Positions 6,176 to 7,151 of a DNA stretch of 7,151 bases are shown here, in pieces (within the stretch, counting starts at the first letter, position 1; each line of letters begins with the position of its first letter). The stretch is from Alphaproteobacteria bacterium. GTDB lineage: Bacteria; Pseudomonadota; Alphaproteobacteria; Sphingomonadales; Emcibacteraceae. The notes beneath the pieces were generated by a model. It did not search any database. It saw only the letters and a list, made by a program, of their open reading frames with translations, and was not told where the DNA came from. The position numbers and the translations under genes were made by a program. The stretch lies in contig NVVY01000034.1 in NCBI GenBank assembly GCA_002749135.1, forward strand, positions 24,855 to 32,005, given 5' to 3'.

Positions 6176-6198
6176 AATTTACACACAAATTTACACAC
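6176..6198. repeat. Tandem direct repeat (AATTTACACAC x2)
   Basis: Two perfect 11-bp copies of AATTTACACAC lie at 6176-6186 and 6188-6198, separated by one A. TTTACACAC-type repeats directly before the start of DUF4102-type integrases are familiar in Alphaproteobacteria, and the following frame begins LTEMTI, like such integrases. This may be the 5' stub and arm sites of a second lost integrase. Confidence 0.6.
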
Positions 6199-6407
6199 CG
6201 TACTTACTGAAATGACCATTTTGAGATTCCTAATTTATTAGTGTTTTCAATGCCCTATTAGATAATATAATAAAAATAGTCCAAGACTCCATAAAGTCAC
6301 TATGGTGCTTTTTCAGTAGTAATTCCCCGCAATTTCACGCCATAAATTCCTGCTATTATACCTGCTGGAAGCTTCATAAGGTTTTACCCCCTATTCAACC
6401 TGCATGA

Positions 6408-7151
6408 TTAAGTCAGGGGGGCATGAGGATAGTTGGGTTGACGTTTTTGAAAAGATAGAATGTTGGATTTTACGATAACGCCAGCATCTATGTTCATTGC
6501 GCGGCGCAGTGTCTCATTCTTCTCCCAACTCACTCGGCCATCTACTATGTCTGGCAGGTGAACAATAAGTGCTGCAGATATAGAGCGGGAGGCGCTTTCC
6601 CATAGGTAGCTAGGCGTATGATCCACTGCATAATAGTCTGTCTTGCCAACTTTAAACATAGGGTTCTTGAATGTGGTAGGTTTAGCAAAATAAAACCCCA
6701 TTCCTTCATCACAACTAACATCAATGATCAAGCTACCAGGCTTCAAGCAATCTTTTTCCGCTTCGGTCACAAAGTCAATTGGGTGATCAGGATTCTGAAA
6801 CTTTCCATTGATGATAATGTCTGACTCGGCAATCATATCTGACAAAGCCCGCTCACTACCATCATGCTCTACTACGAGCATGCGTGGTTCGTCTTTGCCG
6901 CCGTTACGTACACGAGCATAATGACAATCCAGCACTTCTTCTCTCACTTCGTTATCCGGGCGTTGAATGAAAATAGTAATATCTCTAAATCCATGCGCTT
7001 TCAGCGCGTATATTGCACCGCGACTAACCGCACCAAACCCAAATATAGTCACTAGACTCGATTCGCAATAGCAAATAATTAACCGGACGCATTTATTTCT
7101 ACGGCCTGATTTTAAACTGTTTTCAAATTGATGTTTGCCAAGGCCCCTACA
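6408..7151 (-). CDS. AlaDH/PNT-family oxidoreductase, carboxyethylornithine synthase-like (partial)
   Basis: This is the C-terminal part of an NAD(P)-binding oxidoreductase of the alanine dehydrogenase/transhydrogenase superfamily. The Rossmann start VTIFGFGAVSRGAIYAL carries GxGxxxxG. Further on are SDIIINGKFQNPDHPIDFVT, the signature SCDEGMGF, YYAVDHTPSYLWESAS, and the tail ILSFQKRQPNYPHAPLT. The SCDEGMGF and AVDHTPSYLW phrases are those I associate with N5-(carboxyethyl)ornithine synthase and related enzymes, which reductively join pyruvate to an amino acid. The frame is open through the right edge, and family members have about 130 more N-terminal residues. I therefore treat the gene as cut by the window. 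A GTG at 7050-7052 has only a weak ribosome-binding site and would remove the whole substrate domain. The stop is TAA at 6408-6410. Substrate specificity is inferred. Confidence 0.8.
   Translation of the reverse strand, partial: CRGLGKHQFENSLKSGRRNKCVRLIICYCESSLVTIFGFGAVSRGAIYALKAHGFRDITIFIQRPDNEVREEVLDCHYARVRNGGKDEPRMLVVEHDGSERALSDMIAESDIIINGKFQNPDHPIDFVTEAEKDCLKPGSLIIDVSCDEGMGFYFAKPTTFKNPMFKVGKTDYYAVDHTPSYLWESASRSISAALIVHLPDIVDGRVSWEKNETLRRAMNIDAGVIVKSNILSFQKRQPNYPHAPLT

Larger units (their letters stand above)
5866..6407. other. Long AT-rich gene-free region
   Basis: This 542-bp gap holds no open frame worth calling on either strand. What can be seen: a minus-strand TATAAT at 5940-5945 that may serve the GST-like gene; an extended -10 TGCTATAAT at 6021-6029 on the plus strand with no gene after it; a CACAAT/ATTGTG inverted repeat at 5996-6022; a tandem 11-bp repeat at 6176-6198; and, right after that, a plus-strand frame reading LTEMTI (6203-6220) that stops at 6239. 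The composition and lack of genes suggest decayed DNA rather than a conserved locus. Confidence 0.5.

Noticed and set aside
6068..6310. 9-bp inverted repeat AAGCACCAT / ATGGTGCTT, 225 bp apart, as possible ends of a miniature transposon
   Set aside because: The arms do not extend beyond 9 bp, there is no target duplication, and such a pair is expected fairly often by chance in a gap of this size.
6387..6420. CCCCCT/AGGGGG hairpin at the 3' end of the oxidoreductase gene as a terminator
   Set aside because: It has a 22-nt loop that includes the stop codon, only 6 bp of stem and no T run on the minus strand.

Overview
The window looks like chromosomal DNA of a fairly AT-rich alphaproteobacterium carrying worn-down mobile-element remains. 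The evidence is a proline tRNA with an encoded CCA end, a large TonB-dependent receptor of the type common in sphingomonads and related Alphaproteobacteria, and a glutathione-transferase-like protein resembling ones I associate with Caulobacter and Sphingomonas relatives. The assignment comes from protein character only. Genus and species cannot be read from the sequence.

Region 1 (1-590) holds a tRNA-Pro(GGG) with its own terminator. Next to it, on the minus strand, is the broken C-terminal end of a tyrosine integrase, the classic signature of an element inserted at a tRNA 3' end. Just beyond the break is a run of five GGGAT-like units spaced exactly 10 bp apart.

Region 2 (591-2208) is a compact accessory module. 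A stand-alone LexA/CI-type S24 domain (minus) is divergent from a plus-strand operon. The operon encodes a ParB/KorB-like DNA-binding protein, an 83-residue protein carrying what looks like the N-terminal DNA-binding domain of a Mu-type transposase, and a very basic 69-residue protein. The order repressor-like gene, then ParB-like gene, then Mu-transposase N-terminus suggests the left (early) end of a Mu-like transposable prophage that has lost its catalytic transposase, its MuB-type ATPase and all structural genes.

Region 3 (2249-7151) is entirely minus strand: a complete 860-residue TonB-dependent outer-membrane receptor, a divergent and shortened GST-like protein, and the C-terminal part of an alanine dehydrogenase/transhydrogenase-like (carboxyethylornithine synthase type) oxidoreductase that runs off the right edge. 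These genes are separated by AT-rich gaps of 257 and 542 bp, so they are probably not one operon. The larger gap contains a tandem 11-bp repeat that resembles sequences found just upstream of integrase genes.

I do not see a clearly new defence or mobile system. The most interesting material is the S24/ParB/Mu-domain module with its 10-bp-phased repeat, which could be a decayed prophage or a retained regulatory cassette.
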